A stretch of 64,000 nucleotides of DNA from Lepeophtheirus salmonis (lineage: Eukaryota > Arthropoda > Copepoda > Siphonostomatoida > Caligidae), in the NCBI RefSeq assembly GCF_016086655.4, contig NW_027294471.1, forward strand, positions 1 through 64,000, read 5' to 3'. A model generated the notes under the pieces. That model was not told the DNA's origin, did not search any database, and saw nothing but the letters and a program-made list of their open reading frames with translations. Of this stretch, positions 21,061-32,829 are shown in pieces. How positions within the stretch are numbered: the stretch's first letter is position 1; every line of letters begins with the position of its first letter. The translations under genes and the position numbers were made by a program.

Positions 21061-22010
21061 GAATTCTACAACATTGCTTATAGGAACAAAGTAAAAAAAT
21101 GACTCTTAACTTCTCAAAATTTGCATAATAAAAATGAGTTTATAAAAAAAAATCATCTTTTTTTCTTTGTCTTGTATAAAGTAGTTCTTACCACCAGAAC
21201 ACCATACATATTTTAATGATATTACTTAAATAAATGATGATGGCGTTAATAAATGAGTATGTTTGAGTAAGGAAACTCTAGTGAAGATCACATCATTATC
21301 AAGCCAAGGTCAGTTATTGAAAGTGAAAACTGTGAGAGTGAATATATCAGATTTGATATTTGTTTTTCTTTTAAAACCGTGCATTGAAGAAAATAATGTT
21401 GAAAAATATTATCTGTATCTCAACGTAAAAGTCGTAATAAAAATGGTTTTGATACAAGAGAAGGAATTTGACGGATGTTTTTAGTGTCTAGAATCTATAT
21501 ATACTTATGTAGAACAAAGTTTTTTCATCCCCTACATAGAGGTCAAGGAGACTTGATTTGAAAATGTCCTGTATGTAAAACACATGCTTCAAACAAGAAT
21601 AACTTTAATTAATAGGTACATTAATCAACTCCATACTTTATAGAGGTGCACATATATTTTCAAATTTATTAATACAGAGAAGTATGAAATACCCTTTTTG
21701 CATGACTTCATGGAATAATAAGTATTCGATATGCATTTATGAATATTCATTGTGGCATGTTACCAATTATCAAATATTGTAATTCATGACCGTAGGAAAC
21801 CATTTTTAGTTGAGGACCCTCCCAATGGGCGCTACAATTAACAATAGATTGTGAAGGTGAGAATTTTTAAATATGATATAGCACATCCAATAAATGTGGA
21901 TTAGGACCTAATCGTTCCCTATTCTTAAAGTTGACATGTTTGTAAAGAAAGAAAGATCGTTAGGAGAAGACAGGAGCGAGACACATGTATTATGAAGTGA
22001 TGAAAATGTG
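21061..22010. other. Intergenic stretch, nothing recognised
   Basis: A 72-codon open stretch at 21263-21484 has no recognised motif. No repeats shared with the rest of the window were noticed here. Confidence 0.35.
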
Positions 22011-22019
22011 TGTATTTTG

Positions 22020-22440
22020 GGGATGTTAGAAAACGAAGCCGCAAATCAATATGGTAACCCTGACAATTTGAAGAGTGTTTTGAAAGAGAGCAGCTTGGCT
22101 CTCATGACATTTCAATAAATCAGATGTGACAAGGTAGGAAGGGGAGAAGGAAATACACAAAGGACATTGGCAAAAATTACTCCAATCGATCCTTAATTCT
22201 ACTCAAAGTCTAACAGGGACTTAAATTATAACCCTACAATAAACATCAAGTTTACTCTCCGTCTATTATGAGCATACACGATTGTTCAATGAGGTTCTTA
22301 ATATGACTCAATGTAGTAAGAATTGAAGTTCAATATTCAGGGAGTTAAATAATCATGGCAACAGCTAAAGAAAATAAAATTCGTTGTTCAGACTACCAAT
22401 TCCAAAGAAAACAGAATAGCTAAAAATGCACACGATTTAC
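22020..22440 (+). repeat. Dispersed repeat of about 400 bases (family with four other partial copies)
   Basis: Marked by AATATGGTAACCCTGACAAT, TTTGAAGAGTGTTTTGAAAG and AGCAGCTTGGCTCTCATGAC, it recurs at 32480-32720, 42175-42400, 42405-42455 and 61870-62300. Near its end a 22-codon reading frame (22355-22423, MATAKENKIRCSDYQFQRKQ) is echoed at 62204-62278. It is probably the 5' part of a Tc1-type element, which is inference. Confidence 0.55.
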
Positions 22441-22529
22441 ATGACTAGACATGTAGACTATTGAATTAAAACATTTGTTAATAGCAGCTGCCTGTTAAAT
22501 GATTTTGTGGTGAGAAAAGGAATTACTGC

Positions 22530-23706
22530 TATACCGGGTGTGACGAAAAAATCTTTTAACTTCGTTTTTGCTACATAAGTCAAGGGTTGTGTGAATGCAG
22601 TAAAATTGTTCGGTCAAATACTAAAAATAAACAAAAAATGAAATCGACAAAAAAAAAAAAAAAATATATATAAGATCGCCCTAAGTGTCTTAGAACACTT
22701 GAAAATGCCATCTGAACGTGAACAACAAATTCCAGTCGGTGAAAGAAACCAACAGAGATTGAAAAGCTGTTGGGGATCTCCAAGCCAACCGTCTATGTCG
22801 TTATGAAGTCGGAGACGGTGGGCAGGAAGCTTGGTGTCGCTTAGGAAAATGAAATTGAATCTGAAAGAAGTCAAGGAGGCTGCCCAGGGCAACCCTTTGA
22901 AGTCGATGTGAGAGTACGCCAAGGACTTTGGTGTTTCGGACCGAACCGTCCGTAGGACCATCAAAAAGGCTGGGGCAAGAGTCATGTGAGGGTGGAGAGG
23001 CCCCTCATAACACCAGCTATGAAAAATACCTTTTTCCAACGTTGCAAGGCTCCGTTGGGTTGTAATCTTCATTGATGTAAGGACATGGACAGTGCACCAT
23101 GTGTGAAACCGCCAAAATGACAGGTATTTGTCCTTTGGGGAGACTGATGAGTCTCTCCAGACTCTCACTACCACCAATTACTCTGCATCTGTTATGCCCC
23201 TGGGCTTTGTGGCCTCAGATGGGAAGGCATTTCCCCTCATCTTGTTCCTTGTGGGATACAGGGGCCGACTAAGAGCAGGCCTGGGAAGAGAAGTTGTTAC
23301 CACGGGTCCAGAACAATTACTCTGACATGAATGTGGTGTTCCAGCAGGATTGTGAGCCTGCACACACGTCCAAAAAGGCATAGAAGTCGTTTGGAGGACA
23401 ACTTGCCTTTCTGGCCAAAGAAAATGTGGCCTCATCCTCACCAGATGCCAAGGCACTGGACTTCACTCTTTGAGGGCATGTTGAGTCTAAGGCCTGAGCC
23501 GTCCGTCACCCAAATATCAACAACCTCAAGGAAACTGTCAACCAACATTGGGATGCCATGTCTGAGGACTACATCTGCAATGGGTGCAACGTTTTATGTG
23601 GCCTCCTGTAATTTTTATTGACATACCATATTACAACTGGTTGCTGAAATACATCTTGATAAAATTTTGGAATGAAAGTGTAATTTTTTTTTCGCCGTAC
23701 CAGATA
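22530..23706 (+). mobile_element. Tc1/mariner element with terminal inverted repeats and transposase pseudogene
   Basis: The left end TATACCGGGTGTGACGAAAAAA and right end TTTTTTTTCGCCGTACCAGATA are imperfect inverted repeats next to TA, the Tc1/mariner target. Inside, the + strand reads EIEKLLGISKPTVYVVMKS (HTH), then a second HTH-like AKDFGVSDRTVRRTIKKAG. It continues with FIDVRTWTV (first Asp region), NRQNDRYLSF, YSASVMPLGFVASDGKAFPL, VFQQDCEPAHTSKKA (second Asp) and ALDFTL.GHVESKA (third acidic region). At least four stops or frameshifts break it. It is the fullest copy of the family deleted at 13150 and 32830. Confidence 0.85.
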
Positions 23707-24470
23707 AAGCGGAGAACCTCCTGCATTTAAATTAGTATTAGTGCAAGGAAAAGATCATAATTATATTTAAATTAATATATATTTATTTTATTACGCAATT
23801 TTAAAACTATTAACTCCAAAGATAGGCGATATTGCTTACTTCAGTGAGAAAAGTTAAAATAAAAAAACAAAGACCAATTGAATAATAAACAAAAAGAAGA
23901 AAACACACACACAAAAACCTTTTTTTATTTTCAAAAGTAGTTGTTTTATTACAAAATTATCAACTTAACAAATTCCTACGGCTATGCAATTAACTAAAGA
24001 GCCAAGGGTAGGGTTGTTGAAATTGATGGAACCTACCGGCATTTGCCCTGTCCACCAATTTTTAAAGTTTCCGACGGTCTTGAAAGAAGAATGTACTAAC
24101 CCATACATGGATGTCTCATATTACGCCATAAAAAATAAATTGTTATTTTTAAGGAATAATTTTTACAAAACAAGAAGAAAAGTTATCCATTATAAGAAAA
24201 GTAATACTGAGTTCGAGTCAAGATTCTCTATTTGATCAAGTTCATGACAGGACAATAAACCAATTTTTCAAGTTCAAGTCTTTGAAAATTTTCTTACAAT
24301 TTCTAATGTTTGAGAATAATAAATTATTCTTAGAATATCAAATATAATACAGTCGTTTCTGTGTACTAGCAATGGATTATTCCTGTAAAAAATGCAAAAA
24401 TACATACATGAAAAGAAAAATAGGTAGCAATTATTATAATAACAGTGTTTGGTTATTTGGTTGGAGCACG
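23707..24470. other. Intergenic stretch upstream of the secreted-peptide gene
   Basis: AT-rich. An 83-codon open stretch (23984-24235) on the + strand has no recognised motif and no supporting splice or start context. It could be upstream regulatory DNA of the gene starting at 24625. Confidence 0.35.
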
Positions 24471-24475
24471 CGCGA

Positions 24476-24484
24476 TATAAAAAA
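24476..24484 (+). promoter_or_regulatory. Likely TATA box of the secreted-peptide gene
   Basis: TATAAAAAA sits just after the GC-rich string GCACGCGCGA and about 140 bases before the ATG at 24625, leaving room for a 5' leader of roughly 110 bases. Confidence 0.45.
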
Positions 24485-24624
24485 TTTCATACGTCCACAC
24501 ATACTGCGTAAAAACCATATATCTACATTAATGTAGATATTCAGTTTAATTCTGAGAGTCAGAGTACAAAGGTGCTCAAAAAAACTTATAGAGTGAGACC
24601 ACTACCATACTGGGCACCGAAAAA

Positions 24625-27600
24625 ATGTTCTTTATCATCTCAAATTACATTAAAAGTATTGTATTCCTCATTCTCCTATGTTCATTTCTACCAAGTCAAA
24701 TCTCTGGAACAAAGAGTGTAGGTTTTGTTAATTGTATCGATTGCGATACATTTCTTCAGTGCTTACTCAAATGTCCACATCGAAGATATCCAGGATTCAA
24801 TGAGTAAGTTTAATTATGATATCTATCATTGAATTAGGAAATTTCTTATCTGTCAAGTTCGAGTGTTGTCATTTATAATTATTTATTTTTAAAGATAGGA
24901 AAAGTGTATCCTTGTTTTAGGGTACAATGTACGCACTCATTCAAATCTTACGAGTATCATTTGCTCTTATCACACATTGTTCGATTATGACTCCGCAATT
25001 TAAATACATATTGTGTGCCTCTGATAACTACGTCATCTATGTATTAACAATCAAAAACTATTAAAGGCTCTTGAATTCATAACCACGATTCTCCTTATTT
25101 CTTTCTTATATTTACATACTATGTAGATGTATGTACAAATGATTTCCTGTGTTCAGGGTGAAACAGCATGTTAAATTTGCTTGTAATTGATTTTGATCGA
25201 AATTATATGAATACGTAATGGCAGACCTCGTGATTTCCTTATCTCCTTCGGAGAAACTCTTGTATGTTTGATATTTGAAATATTATGTACATGTTAACGG
25301 AAAGGATTTGACATTTTAAGAGCCTTTCATTAAACAATTTAATCTTCTCTTCTATATATGATGTCTAGGAAATACATGATCCGGGTGGGAATTTAAAATC
25401 TGGAATAAGTCTAGATCTTAATATCTGGGAAATCCTGAGATCTATGTTTATAAAAGTGTGTTCAACAGATTTAGCTGACAAAACTGTATAAGAACAAATA
25501 CAAAATCCTTGAAATGTCCTCTGAATACGAAATACCATTGTTGTGTGCCTTCGTGCCGTGTGCACGCCCAATAACTCAAATAACTCCATAGATAATTTTG
25601 TTGGAGAGCTTAAATTGATGTTAACAGATCCAAGGTTATGCTAGAATTTTAATTTGCGCAGTTTGTACAAATCCGGTAATGGAATCGTATTTTTTCCAGA
25701 AAAGCCAACATTTGTTAGACCTTTATTTTTTGGGCGAAGGGAATGTGACCTCCTAACTCACGGGATCACAACCCATAAGAGTACTATGTGTGCCCCACGC
25801 AAAGTCAGAGTTGTCCTTAGGGGATGTGATGTAGGGAACGGCTTCCCCCAAAATTATGGAATTTTTCCTTTTTACTAGAAAATTTAAGTTAATTTTTCAA
25901 TTTTTTTTGTGAACAATTCTGAATTTTTGATATTTTTTGAGAATAACAAAGGGTTTTTGATTTTTTTTTCACAAAATTTAATATTTGAATTTTTTTTCAC
26001 AAAATTTAATATTTGAATTTTTTTTTCACAAAATTTAATATCTGAATGTTGTATTTTTTTCCAAAAAATTTTCAAAACTTGCGATAATTCATGGACAACG
26101 CGCTCGGGAGAAGTTATTTAGTGTATGTACGTTTGCGCCCAGGTGATTCCTAGAGAAAGATATATACTTTATTTATATGGATTTCACCAAAGATTCCTAG
26201 TTTAGAGTGAGTAAAGGTAACACTATAATGTTTACAAATACTTAATCATCTAACTAATTAAAGGAACTTTAAATAAAAATAATAATAATAAAAGCCCTCC
26301 CCCCCCAAAAAAAAAAGCCTGCGGACCCCCTGATAATAATCAAAGTAATTTTGGAGAGAGTTCAATAAATGTGCACATAATATTGTTGACACATTATGGG
26401 CTTCCATTCTTGAGGCAGTAGCCAAAAGGACAAGCAAATTCCTCATCAAGGCCCTTCCAGGTTAAGGACCATGTTGGAGGTGGTTGGTTTGAGAGAGGTA
26501 TTTCACTATGTACCCCGTCATGTATAAGCAAACGATTTGTAAATTGTTAAAAATTTTATGTGAATCAAGAGACTTATATTGGTCCCTTCAAATAAATCCT
26601 ATCCCCCAGAGGCGGAACTGTTTGCGGCAAAATGACTAGTTCCGTATTTTTATTAGTTTTTTATTCGAAACAGGTATGTATTAATGTATTAATTTTGGGA
26701 AAGAAATTGCAATATACGTTATCCTCAAATTTAAAATCTACACCCTGTATATTATTATGTGATTGTTGAAGTAATTATTTTCAATGCCGTGACAAATTCA
26801 TTTGTTGTTTGTATATTATATGTACGTATTTGAATTCATGCAATTAGATTTCTTTGTATGTTATTTTCAAGAAATATGGGTTTATCTTGAGAAAATCTCT
26901 TCCTTGGTTCAAGGACTCCTTTGTTAGTCTAGGAGAGAGAGAGAGAGAAAAAAAGGGAAAAGAACATAATATGCATTATTTGTATATATACTTCTAACTT
27001 CAGTTTATTTGGAATGTTTTAAAGTGAACGTATGACAAACCTACCTTGCTAATATGAGATCCTTTTAAATGCCTTTGTTAAAAAGTATATAACTGTTAAA
27101 GCAATATAAATATTTTAATCCTTGGATTTCCTACGTGATGATTTGTTCAAAGTCAAAGAACAGTAATCAGGGACGTGCAAAGGGAGAGGGATGGAGTGGC
27201 TGTATACCCCCCCCAATTAATTTATTTTTGATTTTTACTTGAAAAATTAATGTTTGAATTATTTTTTTTCCAAAATATTTAATGTTTAAAATTTAATTTT
27301 TCAAACTATATTTTTGAAATTTTTATCTGAAAATTTTATATTGGAAATTTTTTCCCAGTAAATTAATTTTTTTGTGCAAATAGCTGTGAATTTAATTAAT
27401 TTTTTTTTTTCCTACAAATTTCAAAAAAAACCAAGCCCCTCTGCCCCCTAACTGTATAAATATATATAATCCTGCGGACGCCCCTGGAAGGTCAGGTGAA
27501 TTGGTTAATTAACGGAATTTTTTTGAAATTTTAATTTATAAATTTTTTTCTAAAATTTTCCAATTTTTTTTTCAACAGCTATTAATTTTTTTAGAATTCT

Positions 27601-28186
27601 TATATATTTTTGAAATTTTTCTCAAAAAAATTTAACTATTAAAATTTTTTTCTACTAAGTTTTAAATATAATTTTAGAATTTTTTTTGCAAAAACTTTCA
27701 TTTTTTTTTTAACAGCTCCGGGTTTTGAATTTTTTATTCAAGATAATTAATTTTTTGTTAATAGATGAAGATTTTTGAAATTTTCTTCCGAAAACAACTC
27801 TGGATTATTGAATTTTTTTTCCCGAAAATTAATTTTTTGTGAATAGCTATGGATTTTGGATATTTTTTTTTCAGAAAATATTTAATTTTTCATTATTTTT
27901 TCCCAAAATGGAATTTTTCAATTTTTTTTTTAACCAAGCTTAAATATTAAATAATCTTTAATCCAGAGTAATAGATCGTTCATGTCTCAAATGAATAATA
28001 TATTTTCTTTATTCTTACAGAGAAGGAATATATGATCCCGTTGGAAGTAAAAGAAGATCAGAAAGCGAGCCTCAATATAGAAATTATCGACCCTTCGATG
28101 AAAAAGAGTTTATTACAAATTGGATTCAAAACAATCCCGTTTACAAAAATATGTTTAAAAAAGAAGCAATGCAAAAGGTTTCGTAG
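24625..28186 (+). CDS. Small secreted peptide precursor, two exons, function unknown
   Basis: Exon 1 (24625-24803) encodes 59 residues plus two bases; exon 2 (28021-28186) follows an acceptor TTCTTACAG and ends at TAG 28184-28186, giving 114 residues. Donor GTAAGT is ideal and phase is kept. Residues 9-27 form a hydrophobic signal peptide (SIVFLILLCSFLPSQISG). Then come four cysteines spaced C-x2-C-x5-C-x3-C (37-50), an HRR at 52-54 and a KRR at 70-72. Prohormone convertases could release the 15 residues between them. The tail is charged and contains QYRNYRPFDEKEF. A TATA box and an AATAAA frame the gene. I do not recognise the family; neuropeptide, growth-factor-like or other secreted peptide are possible. 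The 3.2-kb intron is filled with AT-rich repeats. Confidence 0.6.
25360..25600 (+). mobile_element. Tc1/mariner 5' fragment inside the secreted-peptide intron
   Basis: AAAGTGTGTTCAACAGATTTAG, AATCCTTGAAATGTCCTCTG and AATACG parallel 45212-45300 nearly word for word. Both give MSSEY, a common start of these transposases, followed by LLCAFVPCARPITQIT-type sequence here. Only the first part of an element is present. Confidence 0.45.
25865..26080. repeat. Tandem AT-rich repeat
   Basis: Three successive units of roughly 31 bases, each containing TTTTTTTTCACAAAATTTAAT then ATTTGAAT, lie between about 25960 and 26050, within a longer A/T-rich stretch related to the interior of the MITE-like repeats. 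Confidence 0.7.
27170..27488. mobile_element. MITE-like repeat with CAGGGACGTGC / GCGGACGCCCCTG ends
   Basis: The left end CAGGGACGTGCAAAGGGAGA and the right end TCCTGCGGACGCCCCTG are imperfect inverted repeats. Near the left is GGCTGTATACCCCCCCCAAT, near the right ACCAAGCCCCTCTGCCCC and TATATATAAT. This is the complete arrangement seen reversed at 11697-11911, which fixes the family outline. It has no coding capacity. Confidence 0.6.
27500..27960. repeat. Degenerate AT-rich repeat array
   Basis: Repeated phrases AATTTTTT, GAATAGCTATGGATTTTGGA and TTTTCCCGAAAATTAATTTT fill this stretch just before the second exon of the secreted-peptide gene. It resembles the expanded interior of the MITE-like family. 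Confidence 0.55.
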
Positions 28187-28277
28187 AATTAAGGTGGACT
28201 GTTACATTATTATTCCTATGTTAAAAATTAAATCATGTATATTAATAGTTAAAGAGATAATTGTGATATATAAATTA

Positions 28278-28283
28278 AATAAA
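28278..28283 (+). terminator. Polyadenylation signal AATAAA of the secreted-peptide gene
   Basis: AATAAA lies 92 bases after the stop codon at 28184-28186, the expected distance for a short 3' UTR. Confidence 0.5.
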
Positions 28284-28299
28284 TATTAATTGTGTTATT

Positions 28300-29290
28300 T
28301 ATAACTATATATTCATTTTTTACCTGTAATTAGGTAATGTCAGTCGCATCGTTAGCCTATTTGGGGCCTTTTCCAAAAGATTTAACTTTATAATAGATAA
28401 TTGAATTCGTTATTAAGCCTTTTTTACATTTGAAGAAATATATATAAGCTACACAAGTCCCAAAATGGTTCTATTAGCCTTTTTAAATGATGTCTTTAAC
28501 TATATTAGTAGGATCAGTTTCTACAATTATTATGCGGAATTATAGATATACTTTATACAGTGTGCTATACAGAACTTTCAGTACATGCGGCAGCTGTGCA
28601 GGTGCAAATATGACGTTGCAAGGTGACTATATATTAGGTGTGTCTATGAGAGATTTCTTTGCTTTTGTTTACTGGCTATTTTGGTAGCATCAGAGAGGAA
28701 CCATTTTAGGAGGAAATTTGATAAAATAAATTGTATTAATACATAATATAGTTGTTTTTTTTCTCATCAAAAATACTTTAAACTTGTCAATTTTTACCCT
28801 CCGACGATTAGGGTACTAAAATTATTTAAGAAAAATGAATTATTATTATTTTTTTAATGAAAAATAGGTCAGAATATAAATTTTACATAAATATACCAAG
28901 TAGTGGACCAAAATAGCACAAGTTGACACAACAAAAATACGCCTAGCCAAGTACCTCTAGAAGAAGACATAATTCTTAGAATAATATGAGTTAACATTAA
29001 ACACAAGTCAATAAAACTGAACTTGGCTCCGTTGTGACGTCATCAAAAAAGTTATCAGTTAATGTCAACTAGCCTACGTTGCAAGTTTCTTATCGACACA
29101 CCTTATATATAGTTACCTTGGGGGAACAAAAAATTGTTCGTCCCCCTCCTCTTGCGCAAACATCTCTGAAAAGCGCCGTACAAGACAATGTTGAGAATGC
29201 AAACTTCTTAGACCTGAACAAGATCTTTATTTGAAGAGTCAGGAAGGGACTGGATGAGTCTGAGGGCTATTAGGAATCTAACAGGCAATG
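28300..29290. other. Intergenic stretch, nothing recognised
   Basis: It holds a perfect TGACGTCA palindrome (29035-29042), the consensus CRE/ATF site, but no nearby gene start supports a role. The 66-codon stretch 28487-28687 has no recognised motif. Confidence 0.35.
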
Positions 29291-29299
29291 CTGCCGATC

Positions 29300-29620
29300 A
29301 CAAATCAAATGTTAAAAATATTTTGAAAAAAAAAAAACAAAACATTTTGCAATGCTTTTGAAAAAAATCATTTTGAAAAAAATCAAATATTAAATATTTT
29401 GAAAAAAATCAATATTAAATATTTTGAAAAAAATCAAATATTAAATATTTTGAAAAAAAAAAAATATTTTGAAAAAAATCATATATTAAATATTTTGAAA
29501 AAAATCAAATATTAAATATTTTGAAAAAAAAATTCCAATATTAAATTTTCTAGTAAAAAGGAAAAAATCCTTAAATTAGGAAGAGGGGGGTTATACCCCA
29601 TCCAGTAAGTAAGAAAGAAA
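29300..29620. repeat. Tandem AT repeat plus MITE end
   Basis: About six units of AAATATTTTGAAAAAAATCA (roughly 26-base period, varying A runs) run from 29340 to 29530, followed by TTAGGAAGAGGGGGGTTATAC and CCCATCCAG. That is the same GC-rich segment that ends the repeats at 1080 and 17950. Confidence 0.65.
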
Positions 29621-29639
29621 TTTTGGGTGTAGGGGATTG

Positions 29640-30670
29640 GCCGGATTTTTTTTGTAAAGGGATTCAGAAGTTTCAATTTTAAAGTTATGATGATGAATTT
29701 CCGAAGTTTCACTAAAGTTCATTTGTCAAGTGTTATATAAAAATATAATCCTTATTTTTCATTTTGAAGAAAAACAAATTTTAGCACAACGAAATAATTA
29801 GTATACTAAAACAATCAAAACTTGAGAAAAGCAACTTTAATGAAGCTTTTGAAATTCAACAACTTAACTTTAAAATTCAAACTTCCGAAGTTCAGCAAAC
29901 TCACTTTAAAATTCAAACTTCTGAATCCCTTTACAAATAGATATTTTTTCCCCCAGAGTGCTTAAAAGATCATTTTGCATACGAAAAGTTGGGCTAAAAT
30001 TTAATTCGGTCATTTTTATAAATTAAAACCCCCCTAATATCATAGCGTATATTATAGAAAAATATTCAATAGTCTGCTCTGAACGATAATAGTCCCGATT
30101 GACTATAATCCTAGATATTTCAAAATTCAGATGACTGAGAGAAAAACTGAGATCCTTTGTTGTCTTATATTGATTTTTAAAATATGAATGTTCCCCTGTG
30201 TTATGATATACATCAGAGTGCAATATTATAAAGTGCTCCCTGAATATCATACTACCTTTCTTTCTTTTTACTGTTAAGGTATATGATATACATTACGTAT
30301 AACTATATAGGTACAATGCACCCTGTTTCACGCTTGACGCTACATGTAAAAAGTCTTCGTAATTTTATTAATATGATTATATTGTTATTTCTTCGATCAA
30401 AAATGCCTGTTTAATTCAAACACGCATTCGTACCGATAAACAATTCTTTATTGATATAGATTGTGGACTAGATTTTGAAATTTTTTTTTCCAAAATATCT
30501 TGTTATCTCAGTAAAAAATTATATTCTTTATATTTGCATGGTTGACTTATAATTTCGTAAAGAAAGTAAAAGCTGTGTTGACTTAATGATTTGCTTTGTT
30601 CATTGATTGATATGTTCTACCAGATAATTTTTTTTTTTTGCAAAAATTTAATAAATAATGTATTTTAACA
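29640..30670. other. Intergenic stretch, nothing recognised
   Basis: AT-rich, with short local inverted and direct echoes of GAAGTTTCA / TTCAAACTTC-type phrases around 29660-29930. No gene or transposase similarity seen. Confidence 0.4.
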
Positions 30671-30679
30671 TTTTAATCA

Positions 30680-31320
30680 ATGACTTTTAGGTCGGGGCTG
30701 GAGGGGGTATGACTGCCTTGTCTTTTAGCCAATTAAATTTCCCTTAACCACTATTGCATCTCTCTGGATGTGTGGGAGGGGGCACCATCCTGTTGGAAGG
30801 TCTATGGCTAGAATCCGATCATTTTAGTGGTTAAAAGCCTATTCCACAATAAAATCTTCTCATCATTGAAAACAATGTTGAGAGCCGTGCCAGTCTTCAG
30901 CTTCTGAAGAATGGCATTGCTTCTCTCAAGTCTTTTAGCCTTGATGTTGCTTGACAGGTGCTGTTGCCTATTCAATTTGTGGGGATACATCCCAAGAAAA
31001 TCTCAGATAAGGTCTTTCATTGCTGTTACACCCATATTGAAATCCATGGTCATCTTGGTGAGGTTCCTCCTGGGATGTCTTGCAATATTTGCCTTGACGA
31101 CTCCGGGCGTCCTTTTCGACATCGGTATGCCTGATATGGGCCTGTGCTTGATATATTGAGTCTCCTCGTACCTCTCAATGGTTCTCTTGATGAGCACGGG
31201 GTTGATCTTCAGTCTCTTCAGGTTCCTCAAGATGACTGGTCGAGATTTGCCATTCTGATAATCCTTGATTATTAACTCTCACTTGGCTTCCATTGTGGTT
31301 ACAAAAAATGTTATTTTATT
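30680..31320 (-). mobile_element. Tc1/mariner element, 5' half of transposase
   Basis: Reading leftward, two open pieces carry transposase motifs. 31003-31230 gives SGIPMSKRTPGVVKANIARH then PRRNLTKMTMDFNMG (HTH and linker region). 30808-30990 gives MYPHKLNRQQHLSSNIKAKR, LERSNAILQKLKTGTALNIV and FNDEKI, the last holding the first catalytic Asp. The catalytic core after that point is missing or scrambled. It belongs to a different Tc1/mariner subfamily from the copies at 22530 and 52095. Confidence 0.75.
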
Positions 31321-31439
31321 CAAGAGGGTTTTGTTTTGTTTCTACCCAACAAGATTTTAAACATAATATTTCGCAATCTTACATATAATTATATTATATA
31401 AGGTTAATTTAACAGGGCTTTCCGTGGACCCCGTATAAG

Positions 31440-31800
31440 AAGTGTTATAATCATCGGATTTAAGCCAAGTATACCCTGTTCTGTTCTTGTTGCCAAGGAA
31501 AATCTAACTTCATACTGTCCTTCTTGTTGAAGCCATTGCCCCTATTGGCAAAAAATTCGGACAACCAATTTCCACAGGCTTCTACTGAGGCCCAATTAGT
31601 ACGCCCAAGTACATTGACCATAGAATAAAACAGGGTGTATTCTCTTTGTGCCAGGTCCGGAATGTAGTGTGGATGCATAAGAACCTCCCATCCGAGCTCC
31701 CAGAGCATCTAGTGCGTCATTAAAGATGTGAGTGGCTTGGCATTGTCATAATGAAACACGATGACTCCCCTATTCACCATTTCTGGACGCTTTTGTTCGA
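31440..31800 (-). mobile_element. Mariner transposase C-terminal fragment
   Basis: On the - strand GVIVFHYDNAKPLTSLMTH (second Asp region), one stop, then MLWELGWEVLMHPHYIPDLA, QREYTLFYSM and the C-terminal WLSEFFANRG and MKLDFPWQ. This is the HPPYSPDLAPSDYHLF signature of true mariner (DD34D) elements. The pattern is clear; the N-terminal half is absent and a stop interrupts the frame. Confidence 0.8.
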
Positions 31801-31809
31801 TTTCTTGCT

Positions 31810-32460
31810 ACTTTTTATCCAATGTAAGTTAAAGATGGAAATTAGGATAGGGATTTGGGATATTTTAGCTAAGGAAAGGTCAATATTAAAATATGTATAT
31901 GAACTTATATGACTGAGTTAAACATGGGCTGATATCAAAAGATTTTCCGATCTAATGTCTTAAGGAATAATTTTCAAGTATTTGATATTTTGCTAATGAT
32001 TAAATGTACCTGTTTCCCTGAAAGAATGTGTTTTATTTTGTCAAAATTGGTTTTTTTTTGTTTGCCAATATAATTATATCCTAGGGATACATATTTAAAA
32101 AAAATCATTTGTTGTTTTTCAGTGACAAGATATGTACATATATCTATTTGAGGAAATAGATTTACTCGACTGTGAGAATATGTAGTATATCAATTAATTG
32201 ACCTATCGTAAACATTCAGAGATCATTTTTTATACTTAAGAAAATTTTCCTATCATTGGATTGAAAACTCAAAAATAGTTCAGAGCTATTTTCCACTGTC
32301 TAAAACGTCCAGGAATTCCAATTGATCCTTTCCTCTTTAATCATTTGAGATTTAAAATTTAATAACCCTGAAGGAAAAATATTTATTGAATTGCATAAAT
32401 ACTTGATAACAAATAAACCTTATCTTATATTTTTTACTGATCTTGAGTTATATATAATTT
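31810..32460. other. Intergenic stretch, nothing recognised
   Basis: AT-rich, no gene or transposase similarity seen. Confidence 0.4.
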
Positions 32461-32479
32461 TGGAGCAAATATGGAAATT

Positions 32480-32720
32480 TAAAAAAAGAAACCGAAAATT
32501 AATGTGGTCACCCGGATAATTTGAAGAATGTTTGGCAGAAAAGAAGGAAAGCTGTCATCCGATGAAGAAAATAATAATATTCCTATATATTATGGGCTTC
32601 ATTGCTAATGCTGTAGCCGTATTTATTATCCATTATTTCTCTTCTCCATAAAGTGCAGGGTTAGATATTGAATGCAATATAGGCAAGAATGACTCTAATA
32701 TCGATCTTCAACTATACACT
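32480..32720 (+). repeat. Partial copy of the 400-base dispersed repeat
   Basis: AATGTGGTCACCCGGATAAT, TTGAAGAATG and AGGCAAGAATGACTCTAATA match the family at 22020 and 61870 in order, with an unrelated or diverged middle part. Confidence 0.5.
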
Positions 32721-32829
32721 CATAACTAACCAACAAATCCACAGTATTGTTTTTTGTCTTCCACATACAAGTCAAGTGGTACGTTAAAATATGAAGAATT
32801 TGAATTTTAAACTTCAACAAAATATAATT

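Noticed and set aside
23984..24235. 83-codon + strand frame starting MQLTKEPRVGLLKLMEPTG
   Set aside because: It reads well at first but has no known motif, signal peptide or splice partner.
29035..29042. TGACGTCA CRE palindrome (also near 2096 and 59836)
   Set aside because: Three occurrences in 64 kb are only slightly more than expected, and none lies near a supported promoter.
25960..29530. AT-rich tandem arrays considered as a CRISPR-like array
   Set aside because: Units are contiguous and low-complexity, with no unique spacers; the genome is eukaryotic.
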